Source: Hepsetus odoe (lineage: Eukaryota; Chordata; Actinopteri; Characiformes; Hepsetidae). Taken from it: a stretch of DNA of 64,000 nt. The stretch lies in NCBI GenBank assembly GCA_017165825.1, contig CM029370.1, positions 10,699,767 to 10,763,766 of the forward strand, read 5' to 3'. Positions 22,540 through 33,300 of this stretch are shown piece by piece (position 1 is the first letter of the stretch; each line of letters begins with the position of its first letter). The notes beneath the pieces are model-generated. The model did no database searches, was not told the origin of the DNA, and saw only the letters and a list, made by a program, of their open reading frames with translations. Position numbers and translations under genes: made by a program.

Positions 22540-22689
22540 GAGTACCATGGCAGAAATGTGGGCAAACACCAGCAGAGATTCAAGAAGTGCCATTAACCAG
22601 CATGCCCTCATCTTCAAACAACAAAAGTCACAGCACGCATGAGAAACTGTCATTCCCACGTGTTAGCCTCCATCCAATTGCAACCCTAG
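22540..22689 (+). pseudogene. ptk7: ptk7 juxtamembrane exon, open
   Basis: Acceptor (actttacag) and donor (ccctag/gtattg) are intact. The frame reads GQTPAEIQEVPLTSMPSS then SHSTHEKLSFPRVSLHPIATL, colinear with the PTK7 segment between membrane helix and kinase domain. Confidence 0.78.
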
Positions 22690-23068
22690 GTATTGATTGT
22701 AATGCTTCCCATATTTCCAGAAAACAAATTCAAACAAACAAACTCCACTCAAGTCTTTAATTTTAAAATAATTTAAAACTAACATTTAAAAAAAAAATTC
22801 ACATAGCAAGGCTTGATGGGGAAAAGCTTACAATCTTACAGTTACTTAACAAATTGGGAATATTCTGTTTGGAGAACTACACGTATAGCCTTAAAGCTAC
22901 CTTGCTTCAGTTATTACATGAACTGGTCACAAATCTCATAGGGCAAGTAAAAATACTGAAAAAAATAGGTCTGATTCCTCCATAATTGTGATGTATTTTA
23001 ATGAACTGCAAAAACTAATAAACCGTATGTGTGTGCTTGTGTGTTTGGGTATATATCCCTTTCCACAG

Positions 23069-23290
23069 GTAAAGGAGAGTTTGGGGAGGTGTTCCTAGCC
23101 AAATCAAAACCCAGAAGATGAGAGTCACAGTGTTATGAAAAGTTTGTAGACCAGAGATGAGCAGCTACTGCTACCCCCTGCCAAGCGAGAGAAATGTTTT
23201 CATAAAACTTGTCACCCTAACATTACATCGCTGAGCAAGTATGTGCAGAGAACAGAGCCATACTACATGGTTTTGGAATATGCCGATATG
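23069..23290 (+). pseudogene. ptk7: ptk7 kinase N-lobe exon, heavily disrupted
   Basis: The exon begins GKGEFGEVFLAKSKP (glycine loop) and stops at a TGA about 50 nt in. The middle is unrecognisable in any single frame. The end CHPNITSLSKYVQRTEPYYM then VLEYADM is clear in another frame and runs to a good donor (gatatg/gtaatt). A second small exon at about 23519-23599 (SENSESKDEKVKDRPFSTKQ) also survives. Confidence 0.75.
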
Positions 23291-23666
23291 GTAATTTTGC
23301 CTTTCCTTTCTCCAGAGCTTCTCTTTTCTACCCATTTTGATAAATCTTTGTTTTACCATTATTTTAACCTATATGTAAAGCATACATTTATGCTTCAGTG
23401 GAGAATTTAATTTAGATTTTTTGTATGAGTTTACTGATTAAAAAAACTTTTAAATATATCAGTATAGTTAATACTTTAAGCCGCATTTGACCATAGGGTA
23501 GCCTGTTCCTTCCTTTCTATGGGCATCTTAGCAGTATCTGAAAATTCTGAAAGTAAAGATGAGAAAGTCAAGGACCGGCCATTCAGCACCAAGCAAAAGG
23601 TAAAATGTCCTACAAACTAGTGCTTCAGTCAGAAGCTCAGAAATGGCGCAGCCTATGGTGTATTAC

Positions 23667-25079
23667 ATAGTCATGTGAAAAAAGAAAAAAACAAAAAAAA
23701 ACTAGGACACCCCATTAATTATTCAGTTCTTTATTAAGAAATGTTTACATATATCAATGTCTAATCTTGTTTTTTTATCTCTAGAAAAGATTTAATTGCA
23801 GGTAAACAACAAAAAATAACCTTGATTTATTAACTAAACAAAAGATAACAAAAATGTGGATTCTAACTGAGTAAAAAGTTAAATTCATCAATTTCTACCA
23901 CCTAATAGCTAGTGTTTCCTCCGCTGGAAAACACCGCGCTGAGACGTCAGTAGTCACTACCAGCCTTTGAGGCCGGCTCCGAGGAAAGTTTGCCCCCACT
24001 CCTCAAAGCCGTAATTCTTTAAGCTCTGAGATGTTTGAGGGGTTTATTGCAAGTCCCCGCAACAGCATCTCAATGGGATTAAGAGCTGGGCTTTTACTGA
24101 GCCACTCCAGGACTCTCCATTTCTTAGTTTTCAGCCAGTCCATGGTGGATTTACTGTTATGCTTTGGGTCATTACGCCAAACATATCCTCTGTCTAAAAT
24201 TAAATTATTTGGATACCAGAACAAAGAACATTATTCCAGAAGTCCTGGTCTTTGTCTGTGCTATCTTTGGCAAACTTCATCCTGGCCTTTGTTTTCTTAG
24301 AGAGCAAAGGATTCAGCCTTTCACACCTCCTAAGCAAGTTAAAGTTGTGCAGTCCCTTTCTGATTGTAGATGCCAGTACTTTCACATCAACAGTAGCAAG
24401 AGCCTGCTGTAGGTCCTGTGATGACATTTCTTAGGGTTTTGAGACTCCTTATATCTTGCAGTCTGCTCTCAGGGTGAACTAGCTTGGACGGCCAGACCTG
24501 GATATGTTGGCAGTTATTTTGGAAAACCTCCACTTGTAGACTATTTTCCAGACAGTGAAATGGCTGATTGCAAATTCTTTTGAGATCTTTTTGAACCTGC
24601 CTATAAGTCCTCAGACTTATGGGGTTGCCAAGCAATCTTCTTTCTGAAGGCTTTAGACAGCTCCTTTGATCTCACCATGGTGTTCACTCTCACCTCAACC
24701 GTCGGGAGTACACCAAACTAAATGTCTGAGGTTTAAATATGGCAAAATTCCTTCAAATGCTGGAGTAACAAATGTTCTAACTAAGGTGTACCTTTGTATG
24801 ATTTGCTTACTTTAATTGGGAATAAAGGTGGGAGTGTCCTATTTTATTCCTCATCAGAAATCACATTTTTGTAGAATTACATTTTACAGAAGATTTTGAA
24901 ATGCCTTTTTTTAAGTCAAGTCAAGGAGGATTTTGTCATTTTTCTTCAGTTTTAATTGTTTAATTATATTACTTGAATCTCTAAGTATTGTTAACATTGA
25001 GATTAAATATCCATATGTCCAAGAATGTTACAAAAACTCACAGGCATTCATAGGGTGTCCTCATTTTTTCAATTGACTG
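23667..25079 (-). mobile_element. Tc1-like transposon in ptk7 kinase intron
   Basis: Ends carry related inverted sequences (left gtcatgtgaaaaaa..taggacacccc; right agggtgtcctcattttttcaattgac). The minus strand encodes a broken Tc1 transposase: start MVRSKELSKAFRKK (about 24680), and near the C-terminus NDPKHNSKSTMDWL, KKWRVLEWLSKSPALNPIE and a degenerate tail (24003-24224). Stops and frameshifts interrupt it throughout. It sits in the intron between the kinase exons ending at 23599 and starting at 25409, in the opposite direction to ptk7. Confidence 0.75.
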
Positions 25080-25408
25080 TGTCTCTATTTGACATGGCAG
25101 CATCATTGCCCCCAAGGAGTCATAAACATTGTTTCCAGCCTGTGGTGTATATATATTCATTGTTATTTTTTAAGTTAAATATGTATTGTAGTATCCATAC
25201 TAAAAAAATATAATAGATATAATAAATGTAAATAATGTGGAGCTAAAAATGGCTGGTGCAGCCAAGGGGAAGAAAATGGAAAAACCTAGCGCAAAGTAAT
25301 TATAGAATACTTTGACGAAAGAGTGGAAATTTCCTCTACTCCACTCAACTTACATACTCTGTGGGTGTATGCCCATATCAGTGTTTTCTGTCCTCTGTGT
25401 ATTCCCAG

Positions 25409-25841
25409 GTTTCAGTGTGTCTGCAGGTTGCTTGGGGTATGGAACACCTCTCAAATCAGCGCTTTGTCCATCGGGACCTGGCTGCACGCAACTGCCTTAT
25501 TAGTGTTATGGGACAGGCTGAGACATCTTCATGGGCCTCAGTGCAAAGATGTTCATGCAGGTTGGGGTAAGGTCCTAAAATATTTTATTATTAAGCAAAG
25601 TATGGATCCATGTTGTGCCTTGAATTACTCAGTATTGTATCTCACTTCCACTGTGTGTAGTGAGGCATTATGAAAACAGCACGCTGCCATGGATCCCCAC
25701 GTTGGCTTCCAGCTGAGTCAGTGTTTGAGGATGACTTCTCCACCAAGACTGATGTGTGGTCATTCGGAGTGTTTATGTGGGAGATATTCAGTTTTGGAGA
25801 GCTGCCTCATGATGAACTGTCTGATGACAAGGTCCTGGAAG
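25409..25841 (+). pseudogene. ptk7: ptk7 kinase C-lobe exons (two), frameshifted
   Basis: Exon 25409-25566 reads VCLQVAWGMEHLSNQRFVHR then DLAARNCLIS; the region of the DFG triad is not DFG, as in the PTK7 pseudokinase family, though a frame change here blurs it. Exon 25661-25841 holds RWLPAESVFEDDFSTKTDVW then SFGVFMWEIFSFGELPHDE, preceded by an indel near 25700. Splice sites (attcccag, tgtgtag, gaag/gtaaga) are sound. Confidence 0.8.
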
Positions 25842-25856
25842 GTAAGAAGAAAAAAC

Positions 25857-26298
25857 ATCTACACCACAGGTGTCAAACTCGAGGTCCTCGCCAATTAATA
25901 TGGTTTTAAAGACACAAGATTGTCTCAAATAAGGTCTAATTTAAAGTACATTTGCCCATAAACTACATCTCGCACAATGCACTTTGATTTTGTGTCTTGC
26001 AAAATTACATCCCACCGCTAGAGTGGAGTGTATCTACTGGCGTTTCAATGCCAGTTTTCCAAGGAGCAAAAATTAGAAATATCAACAAAAAATCCCAAAA
26101 TGTCCAAGAAGAGAAAAGTTGATGCCAAAGGAAGTCAATTTAATGAATGTGAATATATATTTTTGCTTCAAGGAGACAAACCGGTGTGTATTTTGTGTTA
26201 TGAGGTAATGTCAGCTGTGAACACTGTTCAACAGATGTTACATTTTAAAAACCAATTTGGCCCCTTGTGTGATTGCATTTGACACCCCTGATCTACAC
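25857..26298 (+). mobile_element. Non-autonomous hAT element with perfect 8-bp target duplication
   Basis: The element (25865-26290, 426 bp) begins CACAGGTGTCAAACTC and ends TTTGACACCCCTG, the inverted termini of hAT transposons. It is flanked on both sides by ATCTACAC (25857-25864 and 26291-26298), a perfect 8-bp duplication, as hAT insertion makes. Inside, 26028-26282 is open and encodes MSKKRKVDAKGSQFNE...KPVCILCYEVMS, the start of a BED-type zinc-finger transposase of the GTF2IRD2/ZBED-like group. The remainder of the transposase is missing. Confidence 0.85.
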
Positions 26299-26738
26299 TA
26301 TAGTACCATGAGACCCTACAGCCTCCAACATTTTATGCTGGCAATTTACTTTAGATTGTTCCAGGATCCTTTAAACCAACTAAGCCAGTTTGCATAGGGC
26401 AGAACTTTAAGGACTATTTATGAACAATACTGCTTGCCCTCAAAGATAACCACAGTCCTTAAATGCGCAACTTATTGGTATATGGACCAAATATTTGAAA
26501 ACACACATCTGGAAAGTTTGTGTATTGTCAACAGGACTCCACGCATAGCATCAGCAGAGCCATGATGATTCTTTTCCCAGCAGATGTAACCATGATAAAT
26601 TGCATACATGTCCAAGATACTGCATGTACTGCTTTTGGTGCAATCCATTAATCTCTGGTTCAAAGCATTCAGATGATCAGTAATTGTATGCATCACTATC
26701 TTTCTCTAATGGCACCCATCTGGTTTTATATACTATAG

Positions 26739-26914
26739 CACTTCAGGAGGGGATGTTGAAACTGTCCCCACCCCAGGGCTGCCCCTCCAGGATCTACAAG
26801 CTTATGCTGCGCTGCTGGGCTACAAGTCCTAAGGTCAGAGTCTCTTTCAGCAACATTTGCCGTGCCCCCAGCAATCTTCTCCCTATGAGAGCAAGGTATA
26901 AGAGGAGGGGATAA
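26739..26914 (+). pseudogene. ptk7: ptk7 last coding exon, open
   Basis: The exon joins in phase with 25841 (VLE-ALQEG) and reads KLSPPQGCPSRIYKLMLRCW then ATSPKVRVSFSNIC, the end of the kinase C-lobe, to a stop at 26912-26914. The C-terminal tail after SFSNIC differs from PTK7. An AATAAA-type signal at about 27607 could have ended the transcript. Confidence 0.8.
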
Positions 26915-27840
26915 AAGGATTGGTGTACAATAGACTGGAACAAAATACCCTTGGTTGTTCAGCTGATTATAAAGCCATAGTGTTGACTAGACCTTAGTCA
27001 TCATTATCTATCTACTTTTCATCAATGGTGGATTATGTGTTTTTAAGTCTCTCTTCTTCCCATCAAACCTATTGTAAGATATGGGCTTATTCTGGGACAA
27101 TGGACAAGAAGGCGCAACAGAGCTTTCTTCTGACTACATTTCTGTAGATAATTGTGAATTCAACCCTGACTGAGGTGGAAAGGAAGTTGTATGTTCACAG
27201 AGTGCAGAGTACATTTTTATACATTGTTAAAACCTTGCACTGATCAGTTTTTCATTATGTATTATAGAAGGATTGTTCCAGGAACCTCTTAATTTATCCT
27301 AAAGGTTTATCCTGTTTTTTGTCTTTAAAGATATTGTTTTTATAACCTTTTTTTTTTTTTTTGGTGAGACATTTTTAGCCTTGTGGGCACCCATTTAAAA
27401 AGTGACGAAGTTTATGGCAAAGATCAAAATGATTTGCAGTCATTTGATATGAAAAAGCCTGTAAAATGATGAATATTTCCTATTAGTGTATGATGTTTGA
27501 TGTATCTTTTAAATGCTTTTCATTGTTTGTTTATTTCCTGTTTACATAAATCTATATATATACCTGCTATCATTTGGATATGATTTTTAAAAATCAGAAA
27601 AATTATTAATAAAAGGAACATTAAAACTGTTGATGTAACTGCTTCAATTTTGACAAAATGGGATATTCACTCTTTTTGTTTAATTCTGCCTGCTGATATG
27701 TCTGGTGTGGTCAAATACCAAGGTAAGTGATTACAAGCTGGCTGTCAAAACAGCAGTATACGGTTAAAATTGCAAGAACGCGGTGACTGTAGTAGTTCCT
27801 CAGTGGACTGGAAGCTGTCGCCAGTGTGTATATACATGTG
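26915..27840. other. Former ptk7 3' UTR and intergenic
   Basis: AT-rich non-coding sequence with a T16 run near 27345 and an AATAAA at about 27607. No exon was seen. Confidence 0.4.
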
Positions 27841-27842
27841 CA

Positions 27843-28255
27843 GTACTGTGCAAAAGTTTTAGGTGCAGATGAAAAATGTTGTAACAAAGAATGCTTGTGA
27901 AATATTAATTTTTTTATTTCCTTCCAACTTACAAAAATGCAAAATGAGCGAACAAAAGAAAATCTAACCAAATCACATTTGGTGTTATCACCTTTTGCCT
28001 TCAAACCAGAATCAAATTCTATAGGTACACTTGCACAAAGTCAGGGATTTTGTAGGATTATAGTCCGTGTGATCAACCAATAATTTTACCAACAGGTGCT
28101 AATGATCAACGAATGTCAAAGGGAAGTTGAAACACAGTCATGTTTGGAACAACCTTACTTTGTGGAAAATAGAAGTGTAATCAAACGGAGTCAAAATCAA
28201 GGTTTGAGAGATGCAGTAATAACCAGTTTACTGAAGAGTTTCAGCAGGCGCGTCC
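27843..28255. mobile_element. Non-autonomous Tc1/mariner remnant
   Basis: Starts cagtactgtgcaaaagtttt, the common terminal sequence of a fish/amphibian Tc1-type element, and continues with typical terminal text (aacaaaagaaaatctaacc, atttggtgttatcaccttttgcc). The right part (gtttgagagatgcagtaataacc) resembles the opposite end. No transposase lies between, so it is a deleted copy. The last terminal repeat is lost. Confidence 0.6.
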
Positions 28256-29326
28256 AGTGGGGAGTAGCCTCCTAAAAATGCCCATCCCAACTTCGGGACT
28301 TTAAATATTTCAATCACGTTTAAATTTACATAACCATCCTATTAATAGTTTCACCCAATAATATTCAATGCTGTCATGATTAAAAACTCAGTTCCCCCCA
28401 CCTTTGCCACTTTACCAACAATAGACAAAGGTCCTCTTACTGATGACTACCTGTCTTATCCACCACCAACATTTCAAGGTTTGGCCCAGTTTCTCAATTT
28501 ATGCAGCTGCTTGATTAGAAATGTAAATCGTTCTCACCTGCCGCCTACAGAGCAATTCATTGGTTCAGTCGAATGTATCTGTTTGCTGCTGGATGTTTTC
28601 CGGAACTCATGAGACAGCATAAGACACCAGACAACATGTAACCTTTTGCAGGTGTCACTATTGTTCAATTATAAATGTAGCTCTTGTACTGCTTGCTTTT
28701 TCATTGGAACTCGATGGTGTTGGACACTGTAAGAAAGGGACAAAAGTAAAGGGATTTTTACTATATATATATATATATCCCCCCTCTCCAACTTGTTGGA
28801 TACATCAATAAGTGCGGTGAAATACTGTAAGATTAGGTACTGATTTGTAGAACAATAATGCTGTAATACATGTTAATGATTAAAGATACTACATAACAGT
28901 TATGTATGAAATACAAATGATGATAATAATCATAAAATAATCAGGAGAGCATATCAAAAACTTTTTTCAAAAAACAAAAAAAAATCAAAAAACCTTTCTT
29001 TTTTTTTTATAAATCTAGACTGTTTTTTTTTTTTTAAGTGATCAGGTTACTAAGAAGAGAGACCCATTCCCCAAGAGTGGCGTAAAACCTCTGTGCCAAG
29101 TCAATTTTTAGAGGGAAAAAATTCCCACTCTACCCAGATGTTGCGATAGCGCCATCAGCGCTTGGGTTCAGTGGTTCCCAAATTGGCCTGATACAGCTCT
29201 CGGGATATTAGAGTATACCATGTCCTGATTCAGGATAATATGACTGTGCTCAAAAACAATAATAAGTGACATGCAATTATGTCAGAGGATATATATATAT
29301 ATATATATATATATATCTATATATAC

Positions 29327-29362
<36 letters not shown>

Positions 29363-29500
29363 TTAACAGATTATTCAGCAATTGTTAAATTTAAAGGTTA
29401 TATAGTCAATACATGATCAATAAAAACTGAGTAAATACACAAATCTTAAAACAGTAAAATTCCAACTAAGTCTCTCAAATCAAGTGCTAGGAAGCAAACT
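28256..29500. other. Unassigned; AT repeats, possible retroviral 3' region
   Basis: Contains (TA)n at about 28760-28779 and two (AT)n blocks at 29288-29360 separated by a short spacer, which could fold back on each other. If the retrovirus to the right has a 3' LTR it should lie here, but no TG..CA block with a partner was identified. A short plus-strand ORF (28376-28612) has no known domain. Confidence 0.35.
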
Positions 29501-29524
29501 ACATCATCTTCGCCCATTTGCACT

Positions 29525-29785
29525 TCACGCAGTAGCACGAAAATTATTGGTGTACCAGAGTGAGCTCACTGGTACTTCTTCTGGCCACACTGGACAAATC
29601 GTCCTAATCTGGGTAATAAAATCAATAACAGCATGCATCAGGCGGTTAGTGTTCTGATCTAAAGTGAACCGGACAGCAATCTCAGGAAGAGAAAAATCCT
29701 CAGTTGCTCCAGCGACTATGTTAGGGAAGGTGATTACATAAGGTGCAACAGATCGTGAATCAGGGTTGTCAGTGAGTACCTCTTA
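29525..29785 (-). other. Open stretch downstream of retroviral pol
   Basis: About 86 codons are open on the minus strand without a start methionine, ending in TGA at 29525-29527. The product includes VITFPNIVAGATEDFSLPEI and VWPEEVPVSSLWYTNNF. It lies where env or an accessory gene of the retrovirus would be, but matches nothing I recognise. It could equally be a captured or host-derived fragment. Confidence 0.35.
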
Positions 29786-30157
29786 CTGCTATCACACTAT
29801 AGGACAATAATGGTGGCAGATAATCTAGGGTCCTATACGACACCTGAATCTTCATCTCTGGTGCCAAACAGTTGTCTTACCTATTAGGGAACACCCATCT
29901 GATCTTTTGTCTAAAGTGATTTATACATTAGTTTTTCTTACTATTACTAGTGTGTTGGTTCTCTGAATTTGGTCTTTCCTTTTTGGAGACTATTCCGTGG
30001 TCTGGGTGTAAGGTCCAGGTTGCCCATCCATTTGCAATCTAATGGTGCATGTGAAAGTGCACGTTGATGATTATGGACTCATATACACATAGTCGCTATC
30101 ACTTTCTTCTGGTTCCTCATCCCCGAGGAGTGTCGGGCAGAATTTGTTGATCGGCTG

Positions 30158-30960
30158 CTACTGGCTGGAGAGGGGATGACCGAACCAATGGGCCTTAGGG
30201 CTTTCGTTTTGTGATGAACTGCTTTTCTTTGGTCTGTTTATTCTCCGATCTTGTTTCTCTCCTCCTGCTTCTCTGTCTCTCTGAGTCATTCCTCTGCGCC
30301 CTGAGTCTAATTGGGCACCTCTGTTCCTCTGAGCCTCCAGCATGCGCTGTTGTGGCTTATAGAACCCCAGGCGAGATATCTCCCCTCTGGGGTACAGGCA
30401 TGTAGCCTGACTAGCAAGCATCTGATATGGAGTCAGATGAGTGGTTCTATTAGGCTTGCATTCTGCAATGCATCAGGCTAAAGGTAGAACATCCATCCAC
30501 TGGAATCCAGTTTTTGCACAAATTTTATTTATCTGTTTTTAAGAGAGTTCCATTAACCCTTCTACCATCCCCTGAGACTGGTGGTGGTAAACACATCCCA
30601 ATCGCTTGATTCTCAATTGTTGCAATATTCTTTTAACAGTCTGTTGATAAAATGATCCATTGTCTGAACTTATTTAAGTGGCGGAATTCCAAACCTTGGG
30701 ATGACCTCTCGCAAAACTTAATAACAGTTCCAGCACCTTGATCTTTGGATGGGTTGTTTCCACCCACTCAAATCTGTCAATGACCATAAGCATGTACCTG
30801 TATCCTCTCACCCTTTTAATCATGTCCACATAATCAATCACCAGATGTTGAAATGGTCCGCTAGGTACTGGTATGTCCAGCTGTGGGTGTGATTCTTTCG
30901 CACATTATCTTTGGGCACAAACATCAGATCGCCCAGCAATTCATCAATCATTGCCTGTAA
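30158..30960 (-). pseudogene. Retroviral integrase remnant
   Basis: Minus-strand frames give an integrase core: a VIDYVDM block with the first catalytic aspartate (about 30810), RYMLMVIDRFEWVE, an SDNG block (about 30660) and a CVYHHQSQGMVEG block with the catalytic glutamate (about 30580). The C-terminal part (30158-30421) is basic and ends the pol frame. Frame changes and stops separate the blocks. Confidence 0.7.
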
Positions 30961-31969
30961 ATATAGGAGACCAAAACTTTGCTTTATTTTCTCACCACTT
31001 CTCCTCTTACAATGGATTCAACCCATGTGCGTATTAGCAAGTGATTAGTATTGTTAGTAATGTGTTAGGTGCAATCAATAACCCTTCATGATTTCTCCAT
31101 AATCCTTTTTCATCTTGTTTAGCTCCTTCTGTTACTCCACTAAGGTTCTTTCACACAATGTTGTTTCTTGTCTCTGCATCTCTACCAAGTCATTCAGTAG
31201 TTATAGGTTCTGTTGACCACTGGTGCCATCACCGATCTCACACTTAAGGGCCTTTTAGCCGCTCATCAGCCAAATTATCTCCTTATCACATAGTTATTTT
31301 TTGTGTGCCTGACATTGTTAGTCTTCTTGGCAGCATCATAGCACTCATCAACTCCAGTACTTGCTGCAAATGTTGTATTGTGGGTACCACTAGTCTTTAA
31401 ACCTCATTGTTTCATACTGCCCTAAACAAATGGGTAACCTCCATGAGCATACGCTGGAATCAGTAAAAGAGCCAATACATTTTCCCTTTTGCCAATTTGG
31501 TACACTCCTCGGTTACTGTCAGTTTGCTAGTTGGGCAGAACAAGGCTGAGGACAGTTTTCAGCCTTTTTACTCAAAATATTCCATTCCTCATCACCAGAT
31601 ATCCCGTGATGAACTCCCAAGTGATCCCCAAACAGATCCATCAACAAAATAAGTCAATTCTGCTTCCGAATTGGTGTGTAGACTCCAAATCTGGTCTTAA
31701 CTTAGAGAATACAATGAACTGAAGCTATGCAATCATGTGGTTTTCCTCTCTCAAAACTGGAAAGGTAATACCTCCTGGATTAACTGTATTACATCCTCTA
31801 AAAGTCACATCTGGAAATGTAAGCAAAAACGAATACTGCAAACTCCTTGCTTGTGTTAAAACAAATCTGCTCTTCTCGATCAGCTCTATAATTTTATGAT
31901 GGGAATAGATAACAATGGAAACCCCATCGCCAGAATGCCTTTTCAGAGGGGCATAATGTAAAAATTTCT

Positions 31970-32930
31970 GCCGTTAAACTCCTGATAACATGTGGTGGCC
32001 ATCCCTGGTTTTCTACCCATCCAGTTTAGTGCCAGGTAATAACCTTAGCTGTCTGGCTGTTTCTTTCTTCTGGAGCACTTAAAGTCTTTGATCCTACTTT
32101 CTGCATTGTCCTTAAGGGTGCAGTCTTTATTGCATAATCTTCAATCCATTCTGCACTAAACCCTTTCATTCCTAGGAATGACATCATTTGTCCAGCTGTC
32201 ATTGGTTGTGGTGCTTACCGATTCCTCCAGCTGTGAAGGAGTCATTGCTTTTGTTCCATGTGCCACCAGTCGTCCTGGTGTATTCTACCTGTGGTTGGCA
32301 ATGTTGTAACTTTGTTTGTGACACCTTATGTCCCCCCTGAGCCAATTTTCTGAGAACTTTAACAGAGTCTTCATGACATTGTTCTACTGTCTGGGAACAC
32401 TAAATTAAATCATCAACATACTGTAGCATTGTGCTGTTTAGATCCAGTTCCTCTAAAACCTGTCTCAGGACTTGATTGAATATATGAGGGGAATGTTTGA
32501 ATCCCTGTGGTATAACTGGCAAATAAATAGATACCTTGACTCTCTTCAAGGCTTGGAATGCTAAACACAAATCTGGTTACTGTAAAGTACTTGGCATCTG
32601 GTGGTATGTTCATAAGTAATGTGTGGATTTTGTGTGTGTGTCTGTTCTTCAACATCATACCACCATTGATGAACCTATTATCTCACTCAAGCGCTGCCCT
32701 TCTGTCCCTATCACCACACTTCAGCTTTATGTTAACTTTTGTTCCTGTAGTCTTCTGCTCATTCTTCCTCCAACGCTCTCATCCTGGCTTTATCATAAAT
32801 CATAGTACAGTGATATCTTCCTAGTCTGTCTCTTGTTTTTGTATCTGTGCTGAAATAAACTTTCCTCACTACTCATTATTTCTGAACTGGCTTTTCTATC
32901 TCTCCTAACCAGTACACATTAGCTTCTTTT
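31970..32930 (-). pseudogene. Retroviral reverse transcriptase remnant
   Basis: Minus-strand frames carry the fingers/palm of reverse transcriptase: a KYFTV...SIP block followed by a SQ..FA block (32413-32658), then LQYVDDLI with the catalytic YVDD (32409-32420), then a thumb-like VKVLRKLAQGGHKVS (about 32330-32375). The frame is broken before and after the YVDD box. RNase H, expected further left, is not clear. Confidence 0.72.
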
Positions 32931-32979
32931 CCTAATATCACATTCATCTGAGCACTGACTGCCATTTCATCCACATAAA

Positions 32980-33300
32980 CCCATCAGGTGTACACTAAAT
33001 CTGGAATCCTAACTGGCACAAAGCATTTCTCCTCACAAATTTACTGAGTTTGCCTGAACTATGATTGGTAAATTGATTGTTTTTCTCCTGTACTGTTACT
33101 TTAACTGGAGCAGTCACTGGTATTAGCTGCACTTGTCCCGAGAATCCTACAGTTTTAACGAACTTTCCTGACCTGGGGAGGTTTATGGCATAACGGAATT
33201 TAGGCATGTATAATAAGCTCCTGTATCTTATCATCATGGCATAGTTTTGCCATTCACCTGAACCTGCAGTATTGTCTCCCATCAGCTCCTGCTTGTCAAT
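32980..33300 (-). pseudogene. Retroviral protease-region remnant
   Basis: The open minus-strand stretch 32995-33282 includes GFSGQVQLIPVTAPVKVTVQ, the segment following the active-site loop in retroviral aspartic proteases. The catalytic D(S/T)G triad itself is not readable in this frame. Position between the gag zinc knuckle and the reverse transcriptase agrees. Confidence 0.5.

Larger units (their letters stand above)
17864..26914 (+). pseudogene. ptk7: Decayed ptk7 (inactive tyrosine-protein kinase 7) locus
   Basis: Exons for seven Ig domains, a membrane helix, the juxtamembrane segment and a kinase domain follow in the order of vertebrate PTK7, a pseudokinase co-receptor in planar cell polarity and Wnt signalling. 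Recognisable blocks include RSAMLRCEV, GNYTC, TCIAGNSCNI, EEPEMECLNGG, HEKLSFP, GEFGEVFLAK, VHRDLAARNCLIS and DFSTKTDVWSFGVFMWEI. At least eight exons contain frameshifts, there is a TAG just after the membrane helix, and two transposons sit in kinase introns. Several exons (21439-21583, 21833-21960, 22540-22689, 26739-26914) are still open and splice sites are often intact, so decay may be fairly recent. Teleosts often hold two ptk7 paralogues; loss of one is a natural explanation. Assembly indels are the main alternative, but galnt14 in the same window is clean. Confidence 0.85.

Noticed and set aside
28376..28612. 78-codon plus-strand ORF (MIKNSVPPTFATLPTIDK...)
   Set aside because: Somewhat protein-like but isolated, without splice sites, domain or homologous context; left unannotated as a gene.
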